Shown one piece after another: positions 36,101 to 43,158 of a stretch of 64,000 bases of DNA (positions are counted from its first letter, which is position 1; each line of letters opens with the position of its first letter). A program made the translations under genes and the position numbers. This stretch comes from Streptomyces sp. MMG1533. GTDB taxonomy: Bacteria > Actinomycetota > Actinomycetes > Streptomycetales > Streptomycetaceae. The notes beneath the pieces were generated by a model. It made no database searches, was not told the DNA's origin, and worked only from the letters and a program-made list of their open reading frames with translations. The stretch is taken from the NCBI RefSeq assembly GCF_001279775.1, contig NZ_LGDG01000227.1, positions 13,317 through 77,316 on the forward strand. The letters are read 5' to 3'.

Positions 36101-36415
36101 GTGGCGCACATCGCCGGCGGCGTGCGGGCACTCGCGATCAGCCGGGGCGCCGTCGAGGCACTCGGGGTCGGCCGGAAGGCCGGGGTGAAGGCCGGGCTGC
36201 GGGCTCTGAGCACGCAGGCTCGGCGCACGATCCTGGCCAACACCACCGAACAGATGCTCAAGCACGCCCTGAGTGAGGCCGTGGCCGGTCAGGTCGTCGC
36301 ACAGGTCATGGACGAGCTGGTGTCACGGGTCGTCGGGCCCGTGGTCACGGACTGGACCCGGGAGCAGGGGCTCTTGCACGGAACGCTGGACAAGCCCGAC
36401 GCGGAAGACAAGTGA
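33179..36415 (+). CDS. Large modular protein: tape-measure or effector candidate
   Basis: A 1,078-aa protein starting at GTG 33179, 4 nt after the previous stop. It has four parts: an N-terminal beta/alpha segment shared with the 96-aa protein; a globular part (to about 350) with GYAGLIICNGKQVQGLVWVT; a Pro/Lys-rich linker (about 357-435, repeated KPKPKA units); and a long, mostly helical C-terminal half. That half contains hydrophobic segments near 890-935 (GGIIVLGLLCAPLGATIAGI) and 960-988. Size, helicity, hydrophobic stretches and position after tube genes fit a tape measure. The charged linker and globular N-terminus fit a toxin-like modular effector instead. I cannot choose between these. 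Confidence 0.7.
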   Translation: MALHVHVPIQVTLVEPVTAGELALLERTVGDACRTALQTARREFLDVRGTGRRIVVDRPDPVFTGRRPPQELRERAAQAIATGVAYGVTSSGLLRHSPAPVTRTEAPPAEPFDTSRVGEDEGGATYRVPSYDHGGEKVPVRFFHQRADDTRPTSLRPVAGRVLSLDEAAEVAWSEHLNRHGAVWNPEVHGHPGYAGLIICNGKQVQGLVWVTGVTAINPNGSLPQGSYSRYCQELPLLQWQPAPGGGTGFGRATMSAGPAPYYELVRTGRPATVEEIERFAAEILDAARVPAHHPARRPGVLHRYAEQMVSGATKPMALFEVRGGLHRMFALMEEATTASPIRFATALPPAGSEGDRAGKAPAKPEKKPGPRPTPKAEPKPRPTPKPKPKAATKPTPKAAPKPRTEPTAKGKPKVKGDRATGVPAPPEEHGEDRRRRPGAGDDEATRARSGTRSRAGAERTWPSSGIRGEQLVCAPYEGEPALTALPDGGDALARAMRRLSGLLDVDACGFLGMFTLNCAKVIASRARGVGVSSADSPVTTRVTVRPDGGGNNGFVDVRAGEATELTSLHVLAEAATLVRELADEVAATYQLPRNAALLRPHPGTPGPQAASWTLHFLKDVRSALTDSCMHLYAETCRVLLLQQLRSSAAAIEQRSGPHARETVEHFTSVLDIMGGGVVKLLVLRTAMRHAERVRATGTVREVLSKRETKYRPGYHEYDYEAPAPIGRVDPRTLRELDRARIERLGTVYTAVEGDRMWTPEALETDIHRRRALVNQLDPLFFQVEDLEEVFASAQHDPGFTQRYLERLFKEMAAANKEMTRKAKEADSGAFFALEASRFVASGGRDSRGLWFQLSGIHALADNELAPSAGKLREYTEGVNLALGRKAGFEAVKQVFVTGGIIVLGLLCAPLGATIAGILTAAVSVGFAVEEVAGAVEKKELYRALVEPEALQQWQDVETAELMAFVGLAFSVFDVAHIAGGVRALAISRGAVEALGVGRKAGVKAGLRALSTQARRTILANTTEQMLKHALSEAVAGQVVAQVMDELVSRVVGPVVTDWTREQGLLHGTLDKPDAEDK

Positions 36416-37917
36416 TGGCCGGGATCAAGATCAACCAGGCCGCGCTCCTGGAGCAGCTGCACCGCTGGGGACGTCAGAGCAGCGAGATGCAGAACATCAC
36501 CAAGAGGCTGCGCGCCGTGCACGGCGCGAAAACCGCCGACGAGGTCGCCGCCAGGCTGGTCACCAGCGTGCTGATGCGCGTGGTGGGCGTGCACGAGAGC
36601 CGCCTCAACGCGGCGGGAAAGAAGGTGCAGGAGGTGCTGGACCGGCTCCTCGCGGACCGTGCCGTGCTGCACGGCGGCGAGGGACCGGTGCGCGGCCGGG
36701 CCGCGAAGGAGGCGGATCTTCGCACCTTGCAGTCCCAGCTCCAGGACCTCAGGACTTTCCAGCAGACGGTGCAGGAAGTGCTCACAGGCGCCGAGAGCGA
36801 CTTCAGAACGTCCCTGCGCACTCAGTTGGAGACCTCCATGGGCCTCCCGCGCTCCTACGCCCCCCTCCCCGCCCCCGGCACCCCGGCCGTCCGTCCCTCC
36901 GCGCCGCGACTGGCGCCGGTGGTGGGGAAACCCGCCGCGGATGCCGCCGCACGGCTCTTCACCGCGCTCGAGACGCGCCCGCCCAAGCCCGTGGCACCCA
37001 CCCCGACCGGGCCGGGCCGCCGTGCCCCGGCCAAGCCGTACAAGGCCCGGGAGATGGGTGCCCAGTCGCGGCAGGTCACCACCGCGGCCAAGAAGTTCGT
37101 GGCGGCCTTCCGGGCCGAGCACGGCGACCGGGCCGTCGCCGCGGCCGTCAAGGCGCTGCTCACCGGCACCGACGACATGGCGGAACGCAACCGGATGGTC
37201 ATCTCCGTCCTGATCGCCGAGGACCGCCTCCGGCCGGGACGAGCCGTCCCCAGGGGCACGGCACACGGTCGCTACCAGGAGAGGGGGACGGGAACCTCGT
37301 TCGAGTGGACCGCGAAGCTCCAGCAGCCGGTGCGGGGTTTCGAGACCGTCGGCATCGACGGCATCGTGGGCGGCTGGGTGCGCGACACCAAGCACATCCA
37401 GGTGGGCGTCGCGGAGTCCGGCCACTTCCACGGACGGCTGAAACCTCCCAAGCCGCTGCCCGACAAGCCCCCGGCGGCCCCCCACGGCTCGCCGGAGCCC
37501 AAACCCGAGCCGAAGCCCAAGCCCAAGCCCGCGGCCAAGGCGGGCGAGGCGGCCAAGGCGGGCAAGGGCGGGAAACGGCCCCGGCGGAAAGCGGAGTCGG
37601 ACGAGATCCAGGGCGGTTTCGCCCGCCGCGACCGCCCCTGGGAGGAGGACGTGACCCCCGATGTCGCGACCGGGCTGCGCGAACCGCCGCCGGTGACGGC
37701 CCGCGAACTCATCGCCCTGCACGAGGAGAAGACCGGCATCACGCTGGCCGCCGAGATGGAACGGCAACTGCTCTTCGCCCACGAGAACGGGCTGCGCGGC
37801 GTCGAATGGGTCGCGGCGACGCCGGAACTGAAGGCCGAGTTCGAGCGGATCTTCAGGACCCAGGTGGGCAACCCGCAGCCCGACGTGATGATGTCGTTCA
37901 CCGTGGAGAGCCACTGA
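36415..37917 (+). CDS. Modular tail-cluster protein with Pro/Lys linker
   Basis: A 500-aa protein whose ATG overlaps the previous stop (TGATG). The first 130 residues are coiled-coil-like helices (LRTLQSQLQDLRTFQQTVQE). A Pro-rich spacer and then a helical domain follow. Residues about 285-335 are strand-rich (FEWTAKLQQPVRGFETVGID), residues about 342-392 form a Pro/Lys-rich linker (EPKPEPKPKPKPAAKAG), and a C-terminal domain of about 90 aa begins VTARELIALHEEKTGITLAA. No known catalytic motif was found. The coiled coil, linker and small C-terminal domain resemble a delivered effector or a second tape-measure-like protein. Confidence 0.7.
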   Translation: MAGIKINQAALLEQLHRWGRQSSEMQNITKRLRAVHGAKTADEVAARLVTSVLMRVVGVHESRLNAAGKKVQEVLDRLLADRAVLHGGEGPVRGRAAKEADLRTLQSQLQDLRTFQQTVQEVLTGAESDFRTSLRTQLETSMGLPRSYAPLPAPGTPAVRPSAPRLAPVVGKPAADAAARLFTALETRPPKPVAPTPTGPGRRAPAKPYKAREMGAQSRQVTTAAKKFVAAFRAEHGDRAVAAAVKALLTGTDDMAERNRMVISVLIAEDRLRPGRAVPRGTAHGRYQERGTGTSFEWTAKLQQPVRGFETVGIDGIVGGWVRDTKHIQVGVAESGHFHGRLKPPKPLPDKPPAAPHGSPEPKPEPKPKPKPAAKAGEAAKAGKGGKRPRRKAESDEIQGGFARRDRPWEEDVTPDVATGLREPPPVTARELIALHEEKTGITLAAEMERQLLFAHENGLRGVEWVAATPELKAEFERIFRTQVGNPQPDVMMSFTVESH

Positions 37918-38411
37918 TGAGCTCCGCCTCCCGCCTCGACGAGTTCCAGAGTCTGCCCGCGGCCATCATCACCGACGGTCTGCTGGCCGTCCCGCTGTTC
38001 GCGGTGCAGCGGCTGACGGTGACCGAGCGCTACACGCTGCCCCCGATCGGCACCCCGTCCTTCCGGGCCGCGGTCGGCAACGCCAACGAGACCGCTTCCC
38101 TCACGGCCCTGCTGATCGGCCCACAACGGCACGCCTGGAAGCAGGGTCTGGAGCTGATGGCGAACTTCGCCAAACGCGGCGGGGCCCTCGGCCGCTTCAC
38201 CGGCGGGAAGTTCGCCGGCCTCGTCCTGGCGACCCGGATGTCGGTACGGATGAACATGCATGTGACCGAGCTGTCGTTCACCGCGTCCTCGCAGCGTCTG
38301 GACACCACGGAGGTCACCATCGGCCTGCAGCACGTGGCGCCTCCCGGGCCCGTCGACCTCCTCGTCGGCGCGGGTGCCCTGGCGGCCTCGACAGCAACGG
38401 AGTTCCTGTGA
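37917..38411 (+). CDS. gpU-like tail protein (tentative)
   Basis: A 164-aa protein, start overlapping the previous stop by one base. The segment GLVLATRMSVRMNMHVTELS, followed by SQRLDTTEVTIGLQHVAPPG, has the strand pattern and the late 'DTxxVTIxLQHV' of P2 gpU-type proteins, where a similar beta sheet ends the protein. In P2, U lies between the tape measure T and the hub D, and this gene has the same relative position. The likely role is in hub or terminator assembly. Similarity is weak and by eye only. Confidence 0.5.
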   Translation: MSSASRLDEFQSLPAAIITDGLLAVPLFAVQRLTVTERYTLPPIGTPSFRAAVGNANETASLTALLIGPQRHAWKQGLELMANFAKRGGALGRFTGGKFAGLVLATRMSVRMNMHVTELSFTASSQRLDTTEVTIGLQHVAPPGPVDLLVGAGALAASTATEFL

Positions 38412-38950
38412 CGCGTGTCCTGCCCACCGGGTACAGCCCGCTGCCGTTCAGTCCCGACCTGGGCCTGCCCCAGCAGGTGCAGGTCAGGGCCAGCGGCCGG
38501 TCCCTCGCCGTCAAGCTCGTGGCCCTGACCGCCGACCTCGTGGCCACGCTGACCGCGCCGCCCACCACGCCGGTCGTGACCGACGCACAGGAGGAGTCCC
38601 GGCGACTGGCGTCCCTCGGGGATCCGCGGGCGGCACTCACCGCACCGCCCCCACCCGGCCTCGACGGCGCCGCCGTACGGCCCTACCTCGTCGTCGTGGA
38701 CGCGGACCGGGTCGTCGGCTCGGCGCCGGTCGTCGTGGGCCGTCCGATGGCCGTGGGGACCTCGGCGGACAGCGGGCTGCTGCTGGAGGTGCTGTTCGTC
38801 GACCTGTTCCTGGCGGCCGGTTCGCTGGTCGAACCCGGCGATGTGGGCAGCCGCATCCTGGCGGGCTTCCGAGACCCGGCGGCCGGCCACGCCGTACGGC
38901 CCCGCAGGCCCGCCGCCCCCGAGGGAGATCCCCATGACCTTCTCGACTGA
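38408..38950 (+). CDS. Tail-cluster hypothetical protein
   Basis: A 180-aa protein starting at GTG 38408, overlapping the previous gene by 4 nt (GTGA). The N-terminal part (VLPTGYSPLPFSPDLGLPQQ) is Pro-rich, the middle has alternating strands (PYLVVVDADRVVGSAPVVVG) and the end is Arg/Pro-rich. In comparable loci a small LysM-type or gpX protein sits here, just ahead of the spike gene, but I see no LysM motif. It overlaps the following spike gene by 17 nt, so translation is tightly coupled. Confidence 0.65.
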   Translation: MTRVLPTGYSPLPFSPDLGLPQQVQVRASGRSLAVKLVALTADLVATLTAPPTTPVVTDAQEESRRLASLGDPRAALTAPPPPGLDGAAVRPYLVVVDADRVVGSAPVVVGRPMAVGTSADSGLLLEVLFVDLFLAAGSLVEPGDVGSRILAGFRDPAAGHAVRPRRPAAPEGDPHDLLD

Positions 38951-40862
38951 CATCACCGCCGACCGCGTCATCGGCTTCCAGGCCGGCTGGGCGCTCGTCT
39001 TCCGCAAGGACAACGGCAAGGGGTTCGCGGACAAGGGCGCCGGGGCCCTGCGGCTGACGCACGCCGACCATCAGGCCGAGCTCACGGTGGAGGGCGACAG
39101 CACGCTGCGCGGCGCGACGTTCGACGTCACCGTGGACGGCATGCTCGACCGCGACTACGACGCGATCGCGGCGGGCGAGTACGTGCACGTGGAGATCCGC
39201 CTCGGCTGGTGGGATCTGGGGCGGGGCTTCGGCCCGGTGGCCCTCGCCGCGCTGGGTGCCGTACTGCCGGGCGGTGCGGGAGGCAAGCAGGACGGTCTCG
39301 GTGCCGTGCTGCACGGCCGGATCCTCGCGGTGGAGCGCGCGCACGGCGAGTTCACGTACCGGGCTCGGTTCTCGGGCGTCGACGCGCACTACCACCGGAT
39401 GCGGTGCAATCCTCCGCGTCTTCCGGCCGGGCCCGCGCCGCGCACCGTGCTGGGCTATGCCGCGCAGCTGTGCGAGCACGACACCGCCATCGGTGTCCCC
39501 GTGCTCGGCGAGGGCCAGGACGTGGCCGTCGACGGCGTGCTCGACATCGGGTCGACAGGTTCCGTGGTGCGGGCCCTCAAGGAGCTGGCACGCCTCGCCC
39601 ACGGCGGCGACGCCCGCTTCGAGGTGCCGATGTTCCTGCGCGCCGGCCGACTGCACGTGGGTGCCTGGACCAAGCCGGTCAAGGGCGGCCACCGCTGGGA
39701 ACTCACGCCGGTCACCGGGCTGGTGGAGAGCCGACCGGTGATCGACCGGGACCCGGAGGCGGTACCGAAGGGCTCGCCGTTCGCCGCCCCCGAGGTGCGG
39801 CGCTTCGACCTCACCCTGCTCGGCCGCCCGGACATCGCCGTCGGCGACGTGGTGCGCGCCGACCTGCCCAACCCGTCGCCCGCGGATCTGAAGAGCACGC
39901 TGGCGAGTTCGCCGATCGGTCCCCTGGGCGACATGGCCGCGGGCGTCCTCGGCGGCGGAGCCGGCGGCGGGAGCCCGCTGGACTACACGGTCGTCGGCTT
40001 CGTGCACAGGCTCGGCCCGAGCACCGGCTTCGTCACCCGGCTCACCGTGGAACGCCGGCCTGCGCCCGCCCGCCCGGCCGTGGGGACGCGCCCGGGGAGC
40101 GCCGACGAGGCGTCGAGGCTCGCCGCGGCCCTCGCCGAGCAGCACCGCCGGGCCTCGACCGCCCGCCGCACCCACGAGGTCGGCCTGGTGCGCAGACAGG
40201 ACGTGAGTGCCACGTTCCGCGACGGCCACGACGTCCCCGCGCAGTCGCTGGCGATCGACGAGGGGCTGGCCGACGCCCCGTCACCGAACGTCCCCTCCAA
40301 GGCCCCTCCCGCGGACACCCCCGATCAGCTGGTCGACAAGCCCTACCTCACCCCGTTCGCGTATGGAGGCACGGGGCTCGTGGTGCCGCACTACCCCGGT
40401 ATGCGCGTGGTCAGCCTGCACTACCGGGAGGAGCACCAGAACGCCGTCGTGGCAGGCGCAGTCTGGGAGGACGGCACGGCGCCCAGGTCGCACCTGGGCG
40501 ACTGGTGGCTCAGCCTGCCCACGAACCTCGCCGGGACGGGGATCGCGGGCGAGTCGGCGCCGGATCCGACGTCCGCCCCGCGCCCCAGCGGCCCGGCCAG
40601 CCACGACCTCATCAACGGACTCGGAAACCGCGTGATCCAGGTCGGCGGACTGCGGATCACCGTCGGCCGGGCCCTGATGAAACCCGTGGGACAGCGTCCC
40701 GACGACGCCGCCGACGGTGAGGTCGTCATCGAACACGCCGTCGCCAATGCCCGGATCAGCATCGACTCCCTGGGCAACATCGAGATCAGCACCGGCGCCG
40801 ACCTCACGCTGGCCGCCAAGAAGATCACTCTCCGTCCGCAAACCGTCGTGGAGGTGCGCTGA
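38934..40862 (+). CDS. VgrG/gpD-gpV-like baseplate spike
   Basis: A 642-aa protein (ATG 38934, ribosome binding site GAGGGAG). The N-terminal two thirds resemble a gpD/VgrG hub: strands such as AELTVEGDSTLRGATFDVTV, then YVHVEIRLGWWDLGRGFGPV, and the VLGYAAQLCEHDTAIGVPVL region. After a spacer comes an OB-fold/gp5-like region (YPGMRVVSLHYREEHQNAVV, VWEDGTAPRSHLGDWWLSLP). The C-terminus, ARISIDSLGNIEISTGADLT followed by LAAKKITLRPQ, is the repetitive beta-prism needle of VgrG-type spikes. It forms the trimeric hub and spike that pierces the target membrane. Confidence 0.8.
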   Translation: MTFSTDITADRVIGFQAGWALVFRKDNGKGFADKGAGALRLTHADHQAELTVEGDSTLRGATFDVTVDGMLDRDYDAIAAGEYVHVEIRLGWWDLGRGFGPVALAALGAVLPGGAGGKQDGLGAVLHGRILAVERAHGEFTYRARFSGVDAHYHRMRCNPPRLPAGPAPRTVLGYAAQLCEHDTAIGVPVLGEGQDVAVDGVLDIGSTGSVVRALKELARLAHGGDARFEVPMFLRAGRLHVGAWTKPVKGGHRWELTPVTGLVESRPVIDRDPEAVPKGSPFAAPEVRRFDLTLLGRPDIAVGDVVRADLPNPSPADLKSTLASSPIGPLGDMAAGVLGGGAGGGSPLDYTVVGFVHRLGPSTGFVTRLTVERRPAPARPAVGTRPGSADEASRLAAALAEQHRRASTARRTHEVGLVRRQDVSATFRDGHDVPAQSLAIDEGLADAPSPNVPSKAPPADTPDQLVDKPYLTPFAYGGTGLVVPHYPGMRVVSLHYREEHQNAVVAGAVWEDGTAPRSHLGDWWLSLPTNLAGTGIAGESAPDPTSAPRPSGPASHDLINGLGNRVIQVGGLRITVGRALMKPVGQRPDDAADGEVVIEHAVANARISIDSLGNIEISTGADLTLAAKKITLRPQTVVEVR

Positions 40863-41332
40863 TGCCACCCGGTCCGCCGCTCGCCCCCGTCGTCCCGGCC
40901 GGCGCCGCCGCCGAGCGCCGCCGGCTGGGCCATGGTCTTGCCCTCAGGCCGGCCGGCGTCGACGGCCTCGGTCACGACCTGGTCCTCGTCGACGGGCGCG
41001 AACTCGCGGTGGTGGAGGGCGAGGAGAACCTCGCCCAGGGCCTCGCCGTCGCGCTGCTCACCGCTCCCGGGACCGACCCGTTCCATGTGCGGTTCGGCTT
41101 CGACGGTCTGCGTGTGCTCACCCAGGGGCTGACGCCTCCCCTGGCCCTCGAGATGCTGCGGCTGTCCGTGCTGCGCACGGTCTCCGCCGACTCACGGGTG
41201 GCCGAAGTGCTCGACCTCACCCTGGAGGAGACCGGCCACGGGACCCGCCGCTGGCGGGTGAACGTGGTCGTGCGCACGGTGCTGGGCAGCGTCCTCGAAA
41301 CGGTGATCGGCGAGGTCACGGCCGATGACTGA
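40862..41332 (+). CDS. gp25/gpW-like baseplate wedge protein
   Basis: A 156-aa protein, start overlapping the spike stop (TGATG). The core ENLAQGLAVALLTAPGTDPF followed by HVRFGFDGLRVLTQGL matches the gp25/gpW layout: a helix with 'L-x-Q-x-L-x-x-x-L-L-T-x-x-G', then 'G-x-x-L'. A second helix and closing strands follow. gp25 plus the J-like protein form the core of the baseplate wedge that holds the sheath initiator. The downstream baseplate J gene overlaps by 8 nt, as usual for this pair. Confidence 0.75.
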   Translation: MPPGPPLAPVVPAGAAAERRRLGHGLALRPAGVDGLGHDLVLVDGRELAVVEGEENLAQGLAVALLTAPGTDPFHVRFGFDGLRVLTQGLTPPLALEMLRLSVLRTVSADSRVAEVLDLTLEETGHGTRRWRVNVVVRTVLGSVLETVIGEVTADD

Positions 41333-42737
41333 GACCGCGCGGACGACCGACCTGGAGGACCTGGCGCGCATCAGCGGCTCCGGGAAGCCGTTCGGGATCA
41401 CGCCGGAGGGGTTCGTGCCCAAGCCCCTGGTGCGGCTGCTGGAGGAGAAGCTGGCGTCGGCACGGGTGCTGTTCGGATCGGACGTCGACCTGACGGAGGG
41501 CAGCGCGCTGCGCAAGATCCTCGAGATCATCGCGCTGGAGGAGGCGCGGGCGTGGGTGCACCTGGGTCTCGCCTACGAGGACACCCGCGTGAGTACCGCG
41601 GTCGGCGACGCACTGAGCAGACTCGGTGAGGAACTCGGTCTCTCCCGGCCGCACCACCGCGCCACCGGCCGGATCAGGATCGCGCTCGCGTCCGAACTCC
41701 CGCCCGACGTCCCGGAGGTCCCCCTGCCCCGCGGCACGCGGCTGCTGACGGCCGAGGGCCGGGACTTCTTCATCGACCAGGCGGTGTCCCTCACCAACGC
41801 CGTCACCCGGGCCACGGTCCCGGTGACCGCCCTGGCGCCGGGGCCGGACTGCGACATCGACCCGCTCGGCAATCCGCCGGACCGGATCACCCGGCTCAAC
41901 CCGGAGGACCCCCGTACGAAGCCGGTGCGGCAACTGGCGCAGCGCCTCGGCCTGGCGGAGATCCTCACCGTCGAGCACACCGACCCGACCAGCGGCGGTT
42001 CGACGTACTGGAGCGACTCCCGCTACCGCGACCTGCTGCTCTCCTACCCGCGGAACGTGTGGTCCCCGGACGCGGTGCGCCTCGCCGTCGCCCTCGTCCC
42101 CGGCGTGCGGCAGGTACTGGTGAAGGACCTCTACGGGGGACTGGACGTCAACCAGTCCATCTTCGGGAGCTTCACCTTCCTCGAACGGCTCTTCTCCCAG
42201 GAGCGCAGCCTCGGCAACCCGTACTTCTTCACCGTCCTGGTCGCCCCCGAGGAGGGCGCCATCTGGGAGGAACTGAGTGCACAGGTCGCCGCCGCCGTCG
42301 ACCAGGTGCGGCCCATCGGCATCGCGCCCACCATCGACCGGGCGCAGCAGGTCAGTGTGGGGTTCACGTGCCGGATCTCCGTGGAGGGACTGCCCATCCC
42401 GGCGGGCCCGCCGGACACGGTGCAGGGCACGCCCGAGGCCGTCGCGCTCAAGCAGCGCATCCTGGACCGGGTACGGCGGCGGCTGCTGGCCCTGGGCATC
42501 GGCGAACCCGTGCGCTACAGCGAGGTGCTGTGGGCGGTCATGGAGGAGCCCGGGGTCGTGGACGCCCGGGAACTGCGGCTGCGTCGGCATCCACCGCAGC
42601 TCTCCCCGCGCGCGCCCGGTGAGGACGACACCGAGCCGGAGGGCGGCCAGTCGCTCGATCCGCTGGAGGACGTCCTCGTCGGTCCCACGGAGATCGCGCT
42701 GCTCGTCGGGTCCCCCGCAGACATCCACATCGTGTGA
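41325..42737 (+). CDS. Baseplate J-like protein
   Basis: A 470-aa protein of the gp47/gpJ (baseplate wedge) family. It begins with helices that include GSDVDLTEGSALRKILEIIA, a typical J motif. A beta domain with VPLPRGTRLLTAEGRDFFID ('G-T-x-x-x-t-x-x-G-x-x-F') follows. The C-terminal part has FTVLVAPEEGAIWEELSAQV and IGEPVRYSEVLWAVMEEPGV, equivalent to the late 'G-x-x-V-x-x-S-x-x-x-x-x-I' of J proteins. It links the hub to peripheral wedges. It is immediately followed by a repetitive gene in a different frame. Confidence 0.85.
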   Translation: MTETARTTDLEDLARISGSGKPFGITPEGFVPKPLVRLLEEKLASARVLFGSDVDLTEGSALRKILEIIALEEARAWVHLGLAYEDTRVSTAVGDALSRLGEELGLSRPHHRATGRIRIALASELPPDVPEVPLPRGTRLLTAEGRDFFIDQAVSLTNAVTRATVPVTALAPGPDCDIDPLGNPPDRITRLNPEDPRTKPVRQLAQRLGLAEILTVEHTDPTSGGSTYWSDSRYRDLLLSYPRNVWSPDAVRLAVALVPGVRQVLVKDLYGGLDVNQSIFGSFTFLERLFSQERSLGNPYFFTVLVAPEEGAIWEELSAQVAAAVDQVRPIGIAPTIDRAQQVSVGFTCRISVEGLPIPAGPPDTVQGTPEAVALKQRILDRVRRRLLALGIGEPVRYSEVLWAVMEEPGVVDARELRLRRHPPQLSPRAPGEDDTEPEGGQSLDPLEDVLVGPTEIALLVGSPADIHIV

Positions 42738-42744
42738 GGTGGGC

Positions 42745-43158
42745 ATGCAGACGTCATCCGACCATTCGCGGAGGCCATCCGGGGCCTTGCGGGCGCCGCA
42801 CGGCGGCACCTTGCCGGAGTCGTTCGGTGACACCTTGCCGGCGTCGTACGGCGCCCTGAGGATGTCATCCGGTTACTCACGAGCGTCGTCCGGCCGCTCG
42901 CAGACATCGTCCGGCGCCTCGCCGACGTCGTTCGGCCGCCCGCGGAGGTCGACCGGCGCCTCGCGGACGTCGTCCGGTTTCCGGCACACGTCGACCGGCC
43001 CCTCGCGGACGTCGTCCGGTTTCCGGCACACGTCGACCGGCCCCTCGCGGACGTCGTCCGGCTACCCGCACACGTCGTCCTGCCGCCGACGGACGTCCCC
43101 CGGCCCGGGGGTTCTGCCCGGCCGGCCAGGTCCGTACGACCGGCGGGGGACCCGGTGA
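42745..43158 (+). CDS. Ser/Thr/Gly/Arg heptapeptide-repeat protein
   Basis: A 137-aa frame with ATG 42745 behind GAGGTGGGC, ending in a GTGA overlap with the next gene, so its expression signals look real. It consists mainly of a degenerate 7-residue repeat of the type 'x-R/H-T-S-S/T-G-x' (RTSSGFRHTSTGPSRTSSGF) and is likely disordered or fibrous. The 21-bp repeat leaves two other plus-strand frames partly open: the frame in register with baseplate J reads LADVVRF/PAHVDRP heptads but is cut by a TGA. The frame chosen here is the only one with start, ribosome binding site and coupled stop. Function unknown; it could be a fibre or adhesin stalk. Confidence 0.55.
   Translation: MQTSSDHSRRPSGALRAPHGGTLPESFGDTLPASYGALRMSSGYSRASSGRSQTSSGASPTSFGRPRRSTGASRTSSGFRHTSTGPSRTSSGFRHTSTGPSRTSSGYPHTSSCRRRTSPGPGVLPGRPGPYDRRGTR
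42765..43105 (+). repeat. 21-bp tandem repeat (about 16 degenerate units)
   Basis: Units follow 'CTCGCGGACGTCGTCCGG' plus three variable bases. Two adjacent 42-bp blocks (42960-43001 and 43002-43043) are identical. Units near the left end are more diverged, with 3-bp insertions. The array sits between the baseplate J and gpI-like genes. Confidence 0.9.

Noticed and set aside
42765..43105. Tandem array as a CRISPR
   Set aside because: Units are 21 bp, contiguous and degenerate with no spacers; no cas genes are nearby.
42738..43154. Read-through of baseplate J (stop at 42735-42737) into the LADVVR-repeat frame to make a single J-gpI fusion
   Set aside because: The frame is continuous in register but carries two TGA stops (42735-42737 and one near 42,830); a separate start with ribosome binding site in another frame explains the region better.
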